Source: an uncultured Alphaproteobacteria bacterium
Lineage (GTDB): Bacteria > Pseudomonadota > Alphaproteobacteria > HIMB59 > GCA-002718135
Length of the DNA: 64,000 nt
Direction: 5' to 3'
Assembly: GCA_902580765.1 (NCBI GenBank)
Contig: CACHLW010000005.1
Coordinates: forward strand, 1-64,000
In this document: positions 1 through 11,421 of the stretch, in pieces
Layout: every line of letters starts with the position of its first letter
Position numbering within the stretch: position 1 is the first letter of the stretch
Translations under genes and position numbers: made by a program
The notes under the pieces: model-generated
The model's database searches: none
What the model was told of the DNA's origin: nothing
The model's input: only the letters and a program-made list of their open reading frames with translations

Positions 1-718
1 GACTTTTTGAAACTTTTGTTATAAAATTATTATAAACATCATCAACAATACTTTGTAAGTGTTTAATTTCATCGCTTCTAGGTCGTCTAAATGGATTAAA
101 CAAATCTTTTCCTTCTCCAGCATTTTGGTTAAAAACTTCTATTCCTTCTTTAGTTTCAATTGTCTGACCAAAAATTCCTGAAGATAGACTTGTCGGTGTA
201 TTATAGAAAAACCAACTTGGTCCACTGACTCCTATACTACCAATAATAGATCCATATGACGCGAATATCTTATCAGCTGTTGTTGCAACCCAATATCCCC
301 CAGATGCTAAAATCTCCTTTGTATAAAAATATATTTTAGTATCTGTGTTTTTCTTAAATTCATAAATAATTTGTTCCAACTCAGCAGTAGCACTTACTGT
401 TCCACCTGGAGAATTAATGTTTATAATTAGAGCCTTAATTTCTAGTTCTTTCAATTCTTCTAAATAAGATTTTACCTGCGAGGGATTGATGTAATCGTAA
501 AGATTATTTCCTAAAACATTGCTGTTATTATTAAATATTGGCCCATTTAAATTAATATTAGCTATAATATTATTTGAACTAGGTATACCTTCAGTCATTA
601 CAAACTGTTTTTTTTCTAGTTCATTTGAAAAATTAAGTAACAAATTAATAATTATTATAAAAATTAATAATGCACTCAAAAAACCAAGAGTTCTAAAAAA
701 AACACTGAAAAATATCAT
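1..718 (-). CDS. sppA: Signal peptide peptidase SppA-like, S49 family (partial, C-terminus outside window)
   Basis: Not in the ORF track. My minus-strand reading from ATG at 716-718 gives MIFFSVFFRTLGFLSALLIF...NINSPGGTVSATAELEQIIYEFKKN...YFYTKEILASGGYWVATTADKIFASYGSIIGSIGV, with S49 motifs NSPGG and ASGGYW. Confidence 0.88.
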   Translation of the reverse strand, partial: MIFFSVFFRTLGFLSALLIFIIIINLLLNFSNELEKKQFVMTEGIPSSNNIIANINLNGPIFNNNSNVLGNNLYDYINPSQVKSYLEELKELEIKALIININSPGGTVSATAELEQIIYEFKKNTDTKIYFYTKEILASGGYWVATTADKIFASYGSIIGSIGVSGPSWFFYNTPTSLSSGIFGQTIETKEGIEVFNQNAGEGKDLFNPFRRPRSDEIKHLQSIVDDVYNNFITKVSKS

Positions 719-771
719 TTTTTTTTAAAATAGCATAACTTTGGCTAATTCGAATTTTTTTTTGTTTTCTT

Positions 772-800
772 CTTGAATAGACTTTAATAATGCTTAAATA
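772..800 (+). promoter_or_regulatory. Candidate RpoH-type promoter upstream of groESL (CTTGAAT-N14-CTTAAATA)
   Basis: CTTGAAT at 772-778 and CTTAAATA at 793-800, just upstream of the CIRCE element; pattern match only. Confidence 0.4.
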
Positions 801-801
801 A

Positions 802-828
802 CTAGCACTCTTATAATGAGAGTGCTAA
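802..828 (+). promoter_or_regulatory. CIRCE operator (HrcA binding site)
   Basis: CTAGCACTC-N9-GAGTGCTAA matches CIRCE consensus TTAGCACTC-N9-GAGTGCTAA with one mismatch, 42 bp upstream of groES. Confidence 0.93.
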
Positions 829-870
829 TAAAAAATTATTTAATTTCAATTAGTTAACAAAAGAGGAAAT

Positions 871-1176
871 ATGAAATTTAGACCTTTACATGATAGAGTC
901 TTAGTAAAAAGAGTAGACTCTGATCAAAAAACTGCAGGGGGAATAATTATCCCTGATACTGCTCAAGAAAAACCAATGGAAGGTGAAGTATTAGAAATTG
1001 GTTCTGGAGCAAGAGATGAAACAGGAAAACTAGTACCGTTGGATGTCAAAAAAGGAGATAAAATACTTTTTGGAAAATGGTCTGGTACTGAAGTAAAAAT
1101 GAATGGTGACGACTTTTTGATAATGAAAGAATCTGACATCATGGGAATTATAACTTCAGGTAAGAAAAAGAAATAG
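871..1176 (+). CDS. groES: Co-chaperonin GroES
   Basis: [35 protein letters not shown]...; adjacent to groEL. Confidence 0.98.
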   Translation: MKFRPLHDRVLVKRVDSDQKTAGGIIIPDTAQEKPMEGEVLEIGSGARDETGKLVPLDVKKGDKILFGKWSGTEVKMNGDDFLIMKESDIMGIITSGKKKK

Positions 1177-1179
1177 TAA

Positions 1180-2865
<1,686 letters not shown>

Positions 2866-2889
2866 TTATAAAATAAATTTTAAAGAAAG

Positions 2890-2916
2890 GGGCAAATTTA
2901 TTTGCCCTTTTTTTTT
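2890..2916 (+). terminator. Rho-independent terminator after groEL
   Basis: GGGCAAA-TTTA-TTTGCCC hairpin followed by a T9 run. Confidence 0.9.
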
Positions 2917-3451
2917 AGATTAAACGATCAATCTGATTAGTAATTTTCGAACTGTCTGGCTTTGTCATAGAAGACCAAGATTTAATAAGATGTCCATTTC
3001 TATCAAATAAATATTTGTAAAAATTCCATTTTGGTTTTTCGTTATACTCTTCCTCAATCCATGCATAAATTGGATGAGCATTGCTTCCTTTCACATCCAT
3101 TGGTGAAGAGGTAACAAAACCTACCCCGTAATTAACTAAACAAATTTGTTTAATTTCTTCGGCGTCTAAGTACTCTTGATTGAAGGAATTACTTGTTGTA
3201 GCTATTATTGTTAAATCGCTATTTTTATAGCTCAAAAATAAATTTTGGAGGTCAGCATACTGAGGGGTGAAACCACACCTAGAGGCTGTATTCACTATTA
3301 AAATTGGCTTACCATCAAACTTCTCTAAATTTACTTGATTACCGTCTATATCTTCAAATGAAAAATCGTATAAATTCACTGTCTCATTAGCTAATAATGT
3401 ATTCTTTAAGTTAAGCATAATCAAAAAAACAAGTAAAAATTTAAATTTCAT
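2915..3451 (-). CDS. Glutathione peroxidase family protein with N-terminal signal peptide
   Basis: NTASRCGFTPQYADLQ (GPx active site with Cys) and KWNFYKYLFDRNG. Confidence 0.92.
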   Translation of the reverse strand: MKFKFLLVFLIMLNLKNTLLANETVNLYDFSFEDIDGNQVNLEKFDGKPILIVNTASRCGFTPQYADLQNLFLSYKNSDLTIIATTSNSFNQEYLDAEEIKQICLVNYGVGFVTSSPMDVKGSNAHPIYAWIEEEYNEKPKWNFYKYLFDRNGHLIKSWSSMTKPDSSKITNQIDRLI

Positions 3452-3477
3452 GTTAGTGAGTAATAAATATATCGCTT

Positions 3478-4614
3478 ATGGAAACATTCAATAGCTTTAC
3501 CGACCTTTTTTTTGATGTTTGGAATAACGGTGTTTTTGGCATAAATGCTACAGATATCATAGTAAGTCTTGTAATTTTCCTTCTTTTTTATTTACTCAGA
3601 AGGCTTATAGCTAGATTTATTCTTAATCGATTATCAAGAATTGTTTCAAAAACTTCCAATCAAATTGATGACGCTGTTATTGAAGTACTTGATGGGCCAT
3701 TAAAATTTCTCCCTGTCGTTTTAGGTTTCTTTATAGCTTCTTCATATTTAAATGTTTCTGATAACAACCAAGATTTTTTAGATTTACTAAACAGATCATT
3801 AATTACAATTTTTATATTTTGGCTACTGCATCAATTGATAATACCGTTTTCATTTGTAATAAAAAACTTTGAGTCAAAAATTTCAAAACCTTTAGTTGAT
3901 TGGACTCTTAAAGGTTTAAAAATTCTTGTTATTGTTCTTGGAGCAGTAGCAATTTTAGAATTGTGGGGAATAAGAGTGGGACCAGTAATTGCAGGATTAG
4001 GTTTATTTGGTGTAGCCGTTGCACTGGGTGCTCAAGATTTATTTAAAAATTTAATTAGTGGTATAATGATACTAATGGAAAAGAGGTTTACTGTTGGTGA
4101 TGTTATATTAGTATCAGGTGAAGTAGAGGGAGTTGTTGAACAAATTGGCTTTAGATCTACACTAGTTAGAAGATTTGATTCAACTCCAGTAATGGTTCCA
4201 AATTATAAATTTGCAGAGCAGTCTGTAACTAATTACACTAGAAGACATCATAGACGAATAAGATGGTTAATTGGATTAGAATATAGAACTAGTATTGATC
4301 AATTAAAAAATATCAGAGACGAAATAAATAATTTAATTGAATTAGATGAAAACTTTGCAAAAAATCAAAATGCAAGTTTCTATGTTCGAATAGATAGTTT
4401 TTCTGATAGTTCTATTGATATGCTAGTGCAAACATTTACTGTTACTAATGATTGGGCAGAATTTTTAAAAATAAAAGAAAATCTTGCTGTCAAAATAATA
4501 GAAATAGTTGAAAATAATGAAGCTGGTTTTGCTTTTCCAAGTCAATCACTTTATGTTGAAAAATTATCAGATGAAAAAACAGAAATTTTTAATCCTCAAT
4601 CTACTAATAAATAA
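3478..4614 (+). CDS. Small-conductance mechanosensitive channel (MscS family)
   Basis: Multiple TM segments, then GLFGVAVALGAQDLFKNLISGIMILMEKRFTVGDVI, typical MscS pore/beta domain. Confidence 0.92.
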   Translation: METFNSFTDLFFDVWNNGVFGINATDIIVSLVIFLLFYLLRRLIARFILNRLSRIVSKTSNQIDDAVIEVLDGPLKFLPVVLGFFIASSYLNVSDNNQDFLDLLNRSLITIFIFWLLHQLIIPFSFVIKNFESKISKPLVDWTLKGLKILVIVLGAVAILELWGIRVGPVIAGLGLFGVAVALGAQDLFKNLISGIMILMEKRFTVGDVILVSGEVEGVVEQIGFRSTLVRRFDSTPVMVPNYKFAEQSVTNYTRRHHRRIRWLIGLEYRTSIDQLKNIRDEINNLIELDENFAKNQNASFYVRIDSFSDSSIDMLVQTFTVTNDWAEFLKIKENLAVKIIEIVENNEAGFAFPSQSLYVEKLSDEKTEIFNPQSTNK

Positions 4615-5618
4615 TGAATGAAAATAATCGCGTAATTTCTGGCTCTCTTTTTATATTGGCAAGTATCGCTGTTGCATTTATTTTAAATTTCTCTCAACCT
4701 ATAATGGTCCCGTTTGTTTTAGCACTTCTTTTAAGAATATTAATTGATCCAATAATTGATTTTCAGACTATAAATCTTCGCGTACACAGATTTATAGCAG
4801 TTTTTATTAGTATTTGTTTAATTGTACTTTTATTCTCAATTATAGTTCCTTTTATTGTTTCTTCTGTGGCAACATTTTTAGAGTCTGCAGATGACTATAA
4901 TCAAAAAGTAATCATTTTAATTGAGGCAATCATAATACAGCTTCAACAATTTGAAATTGATATTGATAGAGAAACAATCAGAAATACAATTGCAGAGTTA
5001 CCAATTACTAATTGGGCTGGAACCATATTAAGTAATAGTGCAAATTTTATCTCAAAGTTTCTCCTAGTTGTAATAATAACTCTTTTTTTATTACTTGGCA
5101 CACCTCCTAAGAATACCTCTGATGAGTGGAACGATATTATTAGATTAGTAAAAAAATATATATTTACAAAATTTTTAACATCAGCTTTTACAGGTATTGC
5201 AGCAGGATTAATTTATTGGCTATTAGGTTTAGAATTAGCTTTTATATTTGGGAGCTTAACATTTATTTTAAATTTTATCCCTGTTATTGGTTCAGTAATA
5301 GCTGTTTTACTTCCATTACCAATAGCATTCCTTCAATATAACGATCCATCACTAGTTGTACTAATTATAATTTTACCTACTATTATTCATCAAATAGTAG
5401 GAAATTTTGTAGAACCAAAAATATTTGGTGAGAGTTTTGGATTACATCCAATTACGATTCTTTTATCTTTAATTTTCTGGGGAATGATTTGGGGGTTCAT
5501 TGGAGTTCTTCTTGCAGCACCTTTGACTGCAATCATTAGAATTTCATTTGAAAGATTTGAAACAACCAAACAAATTGCAAGATTATTAGAAGGTAAGATT
5601 CATATTAAAGAAAATTAA
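4614..5618 (+). CDS. AI-2E/PerM family transporter-like membrane protein
   Basis: Multi-TM protein with NFIPVIGSVIAVLLP and C-terminal FGESFGLHPITILLSLIFWGMIWGFIGVLLAAPLTAI. Confidence 0.9.
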   Translation: MNENNRVISGSLFILASIAVAFILNFSQPIMVPFVLALLLRILIDPIIDFQTINLRVHRFIAVFISICLIVLLFSIIVPFIVSSVATFLESADDYNQKVIILIEAIIIQLQQFEIDIDRETIRNTIAELPITNWAGTILSNSANFISKFLLVVIITLFLLLGTPPKNTSDEWNDIIRLVKKYIFTKFLTSAFTGIAAGLIYWLLGLELAFIFGSLTFILNFIPVIGSVIAVLLPLPIAFLQYNDPSLVVLIIILPTIIHQIVGNFVEPKIFGESFGLHPITILLSLIFWGMIWGFIGVLLAAPLTAIIRISFERFETTKQIARLLEGKIHIKEN

Positions 5619-6085
5619 CTTAATATTTTTTTACATATATCATAACTAAATCCAGCCCTTGCCATTTTTGCTAATTTTTTTTCATAGCTTTCATTTTTTT
5701 CTAACAACTTCTTTTTCTTAGCAAATATTCTTGCTGACTCTAACTCCCAATTTTCATTATCTTGTTTCATTAAGTTTAAATTATTTTGAATTTGAGATTT
5801 ATTTACTCCTTTTTTTATCAAGTAATTGAAAATAAATTTTGTAGATTTTCCAGAATTTGATAAAGATAGAATTTTTGTTGCACTATATCTATCGTCATCA
5901 ATAAATTTATTTTTTTCTAATTTTAAAATTATACTTTCAATAATATCTATAAGTTTTTTTTTCTCAAAATTTGTTACATTTAATCTTAAAATTTTTCTTT
6001 TAAGTACATTTACTAAATTATTCTTTGAGGAATCGTATTTACTTAAGTAATCAACTGCGTATTTTAAGAGTTTTTTTTCGTCCAC
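5615..6085 (-). CDS. recX: Regulatory protein RecX-like
   Basis: KYAVDYLSKYDSS..., DDDRYSATKI..., FIFNYLIKKGV..., ARAGFSYDICKKIL fit RecX three-helix repeats. The ORF track starts at 6142 and overlaps the divergent permease; GTG at 6085 looks like a better start. Confidence 0.75.
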   Translation of the reverse strand: MDEKKLLKYAVDYLSKYDSSKNNLVNVLKRKILRLNVTNFEKKKLIDIIESIILKLEKNKFIDDDRYSATKILSLSNSGKSTKFIFNYLIKKGVNKSQIQNNLNLMKQDNENWELESARIFAKKKKLLEKNESYEKKLAKMARAGFSYDICKKILS

Positions 6086-6133
6086 TAAATTAATATACAA
6101 ATAATTTAAATATATTAAAAGAAAACTCCTAAT

Positions 6134-6904
6134 ATGATTCACTATAATTATCTTTGTTTTCTTACATTAGTAAAAAAAGAAGTGTTTAGGTTCTTAAAAG
6201 TTGGAATACAAACTGTGATTGGACCAGCCATTAGCTCTTTATTATTTCTAGCTGTTTTTAGTCTGGCTCTCGGTAGATCTGTAAATTCAATAAATGGTAT
6301 TGATCTTCCTTATTTTATCGCACCTGGTTTGATAATGATGACTATGCTTCAAAACTCTTTTGCCAATTCCGCATCAAGTATCGGTCAATCAAAATTTCAA
6401 GGTAATATTGTAGACATATTAATGGCCCCATTAAACAATGTTGAATTAGCATTCGGATTTATAATTGGCTCAGTTTGCAGGGGTGTTGTGTGCGGTATAG
6501 TAACTACTTTAGGAGTTATGATATTTGTACCTCTTCAGGTTCATTCTTATACGGCACTACTATTTTTCACATTAATGGGATGCACAATGATGGGAACTTT
6601 GGGTACAATTGTCGGCATTTGGGCGGACAAATGGGATCAACAACAAGGTATAACTAACTTTATTGTTTTACCTCTTACTTTTTTATCAGGAACATTCTAT
6701 TCAATTTCAAGACTTCCTGATTTTTGGCAGACAGTTTCTTCATTTAATCCATTCTTTTACAATATTGATGGCTTCAGATATGCTTTTACGGGTATTTCTG
6801 ATAGCTCGTTAATCCATGGCTCAATATTCTTAATAATTATTAATATTATATTAATTTTAATATGCTATTTTATGTTTCTCAAAGGATATAAAATTAAATT
6901 TTAA
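6134..6904 (+). CDS. ABC-2 type transporter permease
   Basis: GPAISSLLFLAVFSLALG, GNIVDILMAPLNNVELAFG, PLTFLSGTFYSISRLPDFWQTVSSFNP. Confidence 0.9.
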   Translation: MIHYNYLCFLTLVKKEVFRFLKVGIQTVIGPAISSLLFLAVFSLALGRSVNSINGIDLPYFIAPGLIMMTMLQNSFANSASSIGQSKFQGNIVDILMAPLNNVELAFGFIIGSVCRGVVCGIVTTLGVMIFVPLQVHSYTALLFFTLMGCTMMGTLGTIVGIWADKWDQQQGITNFIVLPLTFLSGTFYSISRLPDFWQTVSSFNPFFYNIDGFRYAFTGISDSSLIHGSIFLIIINIILILICYFMFLKGYKIKF

Positions 6905-6906
6905 AT

Positions 6907-8085
6907 ATGGTTAACAAACCCTTATCAAATGTTATGCCAACTTATGGCAATAAAACTCTTGAATTTGTAAAAGGAAAAGGATGTTATTTATACACTAGTC
7001 AAAACAAAAAGTATTTAGATTTTGCAAGTGGAATAGCTGTAAACTCTCTTGGTCATTGTCATCCAAAACTAATAGAGGCACTGAATAAGCAATCAAAACA
7101 ACTCTGGCATGTTTCAAACTTATATAAAATAAAAAAACAAGAACAATTTGCAAAATTACTTTGTAAAAATTCTTTTGCAGACAAAGTGTTTTTTACTAAT
7201 TCTGGAACTGAGTCTATTGAATGTGGAATTAAAATAATAAGAGGATATCATTCCTATCACAAGACTAATAAAACAGAGATTATTACTTTTGATGGCGCTT
7301 TCCATGGCAGAACTTATGGAGCTCTTTCAGCACAAAAAAACAATAAATATTCTAAAGGTTTTGGCCCTATGCTTAAAGGCTTTAAACAAATTGAATTTAA
7401 TAATGAAAAAAAATTAATCTCGGCAATAAACAAAAAAACAGCTGGTATCATTATTGAACCAATTCAAGGAGAAGGAGGTATTCGTCCTGCTAATCTAAGT
7501 TTTTTAAAACTATTAAGAGACATCTGTAATGAAAAAAAAATTTTACTTTTTTTTGACGAAGTTCAATGTGGATTTGGTAGATCTGGTAAATTATTCTCTC
7601 ATGAATGGGCAAAAATAAAACCTGACATCATGTCTGTTGCAAAAGGTATAGGATCGGGTTTTCCACTTGGAGCTTGCATGTCAACAAACAAGGCATGTGT
7701 TGCAATGACTAAGGGTAGTCATGGATCAACCTATGGTGGTAATCCGTTAGCTATGAGTGTAGGTTTAGAAGTTTTAAAAGTTATCTCTAATAAAACATTT
7801 CTTTCAAAGATTGATAAAACTGCTAGATATTTTTGGAAAAATTTAAAAGAATTAGAGAATATATCTAATATTATTTCAGAGGTTAGAGGTGCAGGACTTT
7901 TATTGGGAATTAAAACAAATATTAGCAATATAGATTTTTCTGAACAACTTAAAAAAAATAAATTACTAAATGTACCTGCGGCAGATAATACAGTAAGATT
8001 AGCTCCACCACTTATTGTATCTTATAAAGAGATTGATGAATCAATTTCAATAATTAAAAAAAGTATGAAAGAATTATCTAAATGA
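6907..8085 (+). CDS. argD: Acetylornithine aminotransferase
   Basis: Class III aminotransferase motifs (FTNSGTESIECGIK, DGAFHGRTYGALSAQ, LFFDEVQCGFGRSGKLF, SVAKGIGSGFPLGA); followed by argF. Confidence 0.95.
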   Translation: MVNKPLSNVMPTYGNKTLEFVKGKGCYLYTSQNKKYLDFASGIAVNSLGHCHPKLIEALNKQSKQLWHVSNLYKIKKQEQFAKLLCKNSFADKVFFTNSGTESIECGIKIIRGYHSYHKTNKTEIITFDGAFHGRTYGALSAQKNNKYSKGFGPMLKGFKQIEFNNEKKLISAINKKTAGIIIEPIQGEGGIRPANLSFLKLLRDICNEKKILLFFDEVQCGFGRSGKLFSHEWAKIKPDIMSVAKGIGSGFPLGACMSTNKACVAMTKGSHGSTYGGNPLAMSVGLEVLKVISNKTFLSKIDKTARYFWKNLKELENISNIISEVRGAGLLLGIKTNISNIDFSEQLKKNKLLNVPAADNTVRLAPPLIVSYKEIDESISIIKKSMKELSK

Positions 8086-8975
8086 AACATTTTATTGATA
8101 TTAACAATTTTAAAAAAAAAGAAATTGATGAAATAATTTCACTTGCAAAAAAAATAAAAAAAAATCCAAAAAAATATTCTACTTTATGTAGAAATAAAAC
8201 TCTCGGTTTAATTTTTGAAAAGCAGTCACTAAGAACACGATTAAGCTTCAATGTAGGAATGCAAAAATTAGGGGGTTTTGTTTTAGAACTGCAAAGTAAA
8301 GATATTGGTTTTGATAATAAAAGAGAAAAAGCAGAAGATGTTCTTAATGTATTAAGTCAATATATTGATTGTTTGATGATAAGAAATAATAACCACAAAC
8401 AAATAGTAAATTTAAGCAAAGAAAATATTATTCCAATAATTAATGGCCTAACCGAATATAGTCATCCATGTCAAATACTTGGAGATTTTTTAACGCTTCA
8501 AGAGAAGTTTAAAAACTATAAAAATTTAAGTATTGCTTGGATAGGTGATTATAATAATGTTTTACGTTCACTTATTCATTTGCAAAATATTTATAATTTT
8601 AAACTTAATGCTATTATGCCCAATCAAATTTTTAAAAATTATAAAAATGAATTTCTAAAATATAATAATAAAAATATCAAATATTTTGATGATCCTTTTG
8701 AAGGCGTAAAAAAATCGAATTGCATAATGACTGATGTTTGGGTTTCAATGGGTGAAAAAAATAATAAAACTAAATATTTTAAAAATTTTACTGTAAATAA
8801 GAAAGTTATGAGTAATGCATCAAATAATGCAATATTTATGCATTGCTTACCAGCAAAAAGAGGGAAGGAAGTAACTTCAGATGTACTTGATGGTAAAAAT
8901 TCTGTTGTATTACAACAAGCAAAAAATAGAATGTATATTCAACAAGCGATATTGATTTATGTACTTAAAAAATAG
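8082..8975 (+). CDS. argF: Ornithine carbamoyltransferase
   Basis: SLRTRLSFNVGMQKLGG, HPCQILGDFLTLQE, FMHCLPAKRGKEVTSDV. Confidence 0.95.
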   Translation: MKHFIDINNFKKKEIDEIISLAKKIKKNPKKYSTLCRNKTLGLIFEKQSLRTRLSFNVGMQKLGGFVLELQSKDIGFDNKREKAEDVLNVLSQYIDCLMIRNNNHKQIVNLSKENIIPIINGLTEYSHPCQILGDFLTLQEKFKNYKNLSIAWIGDYNNVLRSLIHLQNIYNFKLNAIMPNQIFKNYKNEFLKYNNKNIKYFDDPFEGVKKSNCIMTDVWVSMGEKNNKTKYFKNFTVNKKVMSNASNNAIFMHCLPAKRGKEVTSDVLDGKNSVVLQQAKNRMYIQQAILIYVLKK

Positions 8976-9531
8976 TTTTATTCTAATTTTTTTTATTATT
9001 CTGTCTTGTCAGCCAGTTGAGATATTAAAATCAGTTGAAATTGATACGGCTAGATTTGAAAAAATATCAATAAATGCTCAAATAATTGAAGTTAATAAAA
9101 AATACAATTCAGTATTTTCCAAATCTAATATTGAGGATCAAATACAAAAATCTCCAATTAATTTAATGGTTGAATGGAATAGCAAGAACATTCTTAAACT
9201 TGGAAACGAAAACAAGTTAGTTATAAATATTTTAGATGCATCTATTAAAAAAAATGAAATAATGAATGTTGGTGCTAAAAAATATGAGGAAAGAACAATA
9301 TTTAATTACGAACTATTTTATTTAGTTGAATATGAGCTTTATGATAATAGTGGTTTTTTAATAGCTAATACAATAGTAGAAACTTCAAGATCCACAACTT
9401 CTCAAAAATATATTTCTTTAAATGAAACTGAAATAATTATTAATGATTTATTAGTTTCAGCAATGAGAGATTACATAAATGAAACAAAAAACCAATTATC
9501 AATTTATATGAAAGATTATTTGAGTTTTTAA
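8959..9531 (+). CDS. Putative lipoprotein, conserved hypothetical
   Basis: N-terminal signal with lipobox-like IILSC; coupled to argF by a 17-bp overlap. Confidence 0.6.
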   Translation: MYLKNSFILIFFIILSCQPVEILKSVEIDTARFEKISINAQIIEVNKKYNSVFSKSNIEDQIQKSPINLMVEWNSKNILKLGNENKLVINILDASIKKNEIMNVGAKKYEERTIFNYELFYLVEYELYDNSGFLIANTIVETSRSTTSQKYISLNETEIIINDLLVSAMRDYINETKNQLSIYMKDYLSF

Positions 9532-10976
9532 CTTCTCCAAAAATTTATAGATAATAAAACTAATACTGTAAAAATTTCTAATCTTCCAATAATCATAGTA
9601 ATTGATAATATCCATTTAGCTCCATTATCTAATAAAAAATAATTTCCACTAGGTCCAATTATTTCACCTAAACCGGGACCAACGTTTGATATTGCAGAAG
9701 CTGCTGCTGAAAAAGCGGTTAAAAAATCTAAATTAAATAAGCTTAAACTTACTGCTGATAAAATAAATAAGAATATATACATAAAGAAAAAGCCCATTAT
9801 TGAGTTATAAGTATTTTCATTAACTGTTTTGCCATTAAATCGCATAACCAAGACTGCATGAGGCTGAGTTAACTTTCTAATTTGTGTAATCGCCCCTCTA
9901 AACAAAATTTGTAATCTGAATATTTTAATTCCACCAGTGGTAGATCCTGCACATCCACCAATAAACATAATAATCATCATTATTACAATGCCAAAACTTC
10001 CCCAATTGGAAAAGTTACTACTAGTATAACCGGTCCCAGTTAAAATTGATGTAATATTGAATAAAGCAATTCTAAAAGCTGAAATTATATCTATAGATTG
10101 ATTAGTAGTTAGCCAAATTGTCGTTAACAAAATAATTATAAACAAAATTAGAAAGAATAATTTTATTTGATCATCTTTAAAAATTAACTTTTTTTGATTG
10201 TGTAGAAATTGCAAATATAAGACAAATGGCAAACTGCCAACCAACATAAAAATAATACTTATAACTTCTATTTTAAATGAATTAAAATATGAAAATGATT
10301 CATTATAATTAGAAAATCCACCAGTTGAAATTGTAGTCATTGCATGAATAATTGAATCAAAACCTTTCATTCCATTTACAAAGTATAAAAAGGTACAAAT
10401 AATTGACAAAGACACATAAAGTAGAAATAACTCAATTACAAATCGATTAACTTTAGGAATAGTTTTTTCATAAGGATCATCATGTTCCATGTGAAGTAGC
10501 TGCATTCCACCAATTTGTAAAGTTGGTAATATAGCCATTGCAAGAACAATAATTCCTATTCCTCCAAACCATTGAAGGAGAGATCTCCAAATTAAAATTC
10601 CCTCTGATAAGTTTTCTAAATTATTAATAACAGTTGCACCAGTTGTAGTAATTCCACTCACAGACTCAAAAAAAGCATCTGTATATGACAGTGAAGATGA
10701 TGAATACACAAATGGAATTGCACCAAAAAAAGATATAACCAACCAAGATAAAATAGTTAATAAAAATGCCTGTCTAATTCCAAGTTTAATATTTTTTTTT
10801 CTAAATGAAAAATATAAAATTATACCAATAAAGAATGTGATTAAGCTTGAGTAAAAAAATTGTAACCAATCATAATTTCCATAATATAGATCGAAGAACA
10901 ATGGTATCAGCATTGCAACTGCTTCAATGCATATTAATAATCCAATTATATTTAATATTGACCTAAAGTCTCTCAT
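9528..10976 (-). CDS. trkH: Trk-type potassium transporter, TrkH family
   Basis: SVSGITTTGATVI, MTTISTGGFSNYNESF, FIGGCAGSTTGGIKIFR. Confidence 0.94.
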   Translation of the reverse strand: MRDFRSILNIIGLLICIEAVAMLIPLFFDLYYGNYDWLQFFYSSLITFFIGIILYFSFRKKNIKLGIRQAFLLTILSWLVISFFGAIPFVYSSSSLSYTDAFFESVSGITTTGATVINNLENLSEGILIWRSLLQWFGGIGIIVLAMAILPTLQIGGMQLLHMEHDDPYEKTIPKVNRFVIELFLLYVSLSIICTFLYFVNGMKGFDSIIHAMTTISTGGFSNYNESFSYFNSFKIEVISIIFMLVGSLPFVLYLQFLHNQKKLIFKDDQIKLFFLILFIIILLTTIWLTTNQSIDIISAFRIALFNITSILTGTGYTSSNFSNWGSFGIVIMMIIMFIGGCAGSTTGGIKIFRLQILFRGAITQIRKLTQPHAVLVMRFNGKTVNENTYNSIMGFFFMYIFLFILSAVSLSLFNLDFLTAFSAAASAISNVGPGLGEIIGPSGNYFLLDNGAKWILSITMIIGRLEIFTVLVLLSINFWRS

Positions 10977-10988
10977 TATTTTTGTAAA

Positions 10989-11381
10989 TTAATTTAATTT
11001 ATTATTTTCAAATGGTGTATCTAATGAAAACTGAGGTATTTGAACATCAAAAGTATTTCCATCATCACCTTGCATCTCATAGCTTCCTTCCATAAACCCT
11101 GATGATGTAGTTAATGGCGTGCCACTTGTATATTCAAACTTTTCACCTGGATTTAATATAGGTTGCTCTCCTACAACACCTTTACCTCTAACTTCTTGAA
11201 GAGTGCCATTAGCATCAATAATTTTCCAGTGCCTGTTTACAAGTTGCACTTTTTTGTTACCTTGGTTATCAATCGTTACTTTATATGCCCATACATAATG
11301 TTGATCTTCTGGCTCAGATTGATCCTCCAGGTAATACGGTTTTACTGTAATATTTATTTGCTTTGTAGTTTTAGAGTACAT
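10989..11381 (-). CDS. apaG: ApaG domain protein
   Basis: VKPYYLEDQSEPEDQHYVWAYKVTIDNQG...VQLVNRHWKIIDANG...GVVGEQPILNPGEKFEYTSG. Confidence 0.95.
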   Translation of the reverse strand: MYSKTTKQINITVKPYYLEDQSEPEDQHYVWAYKVTIDNQGNKKVQLVNRHWKIIDANGTLQEVRGKGVVGEQPILNPGEKFEYTSGTPLTTSSGFMEGSYEMQGDDGNTFDVQIPQFSLDTPFENNKLN

Positions 11382-11421
11382 TAAAAAAAGCTCATTATAC
11401 CAAAATAAATATAAAAAAAAG

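Noticed and set aside
519-728. 69-aa plus-strand ORF
   Set aside because: Antisense to the partial sppA gene, which has clear S49 motifs
6475-6657. 60-aa plus-strand ORF
   Set aside because: Alternative frame inside the ABC-2 permease
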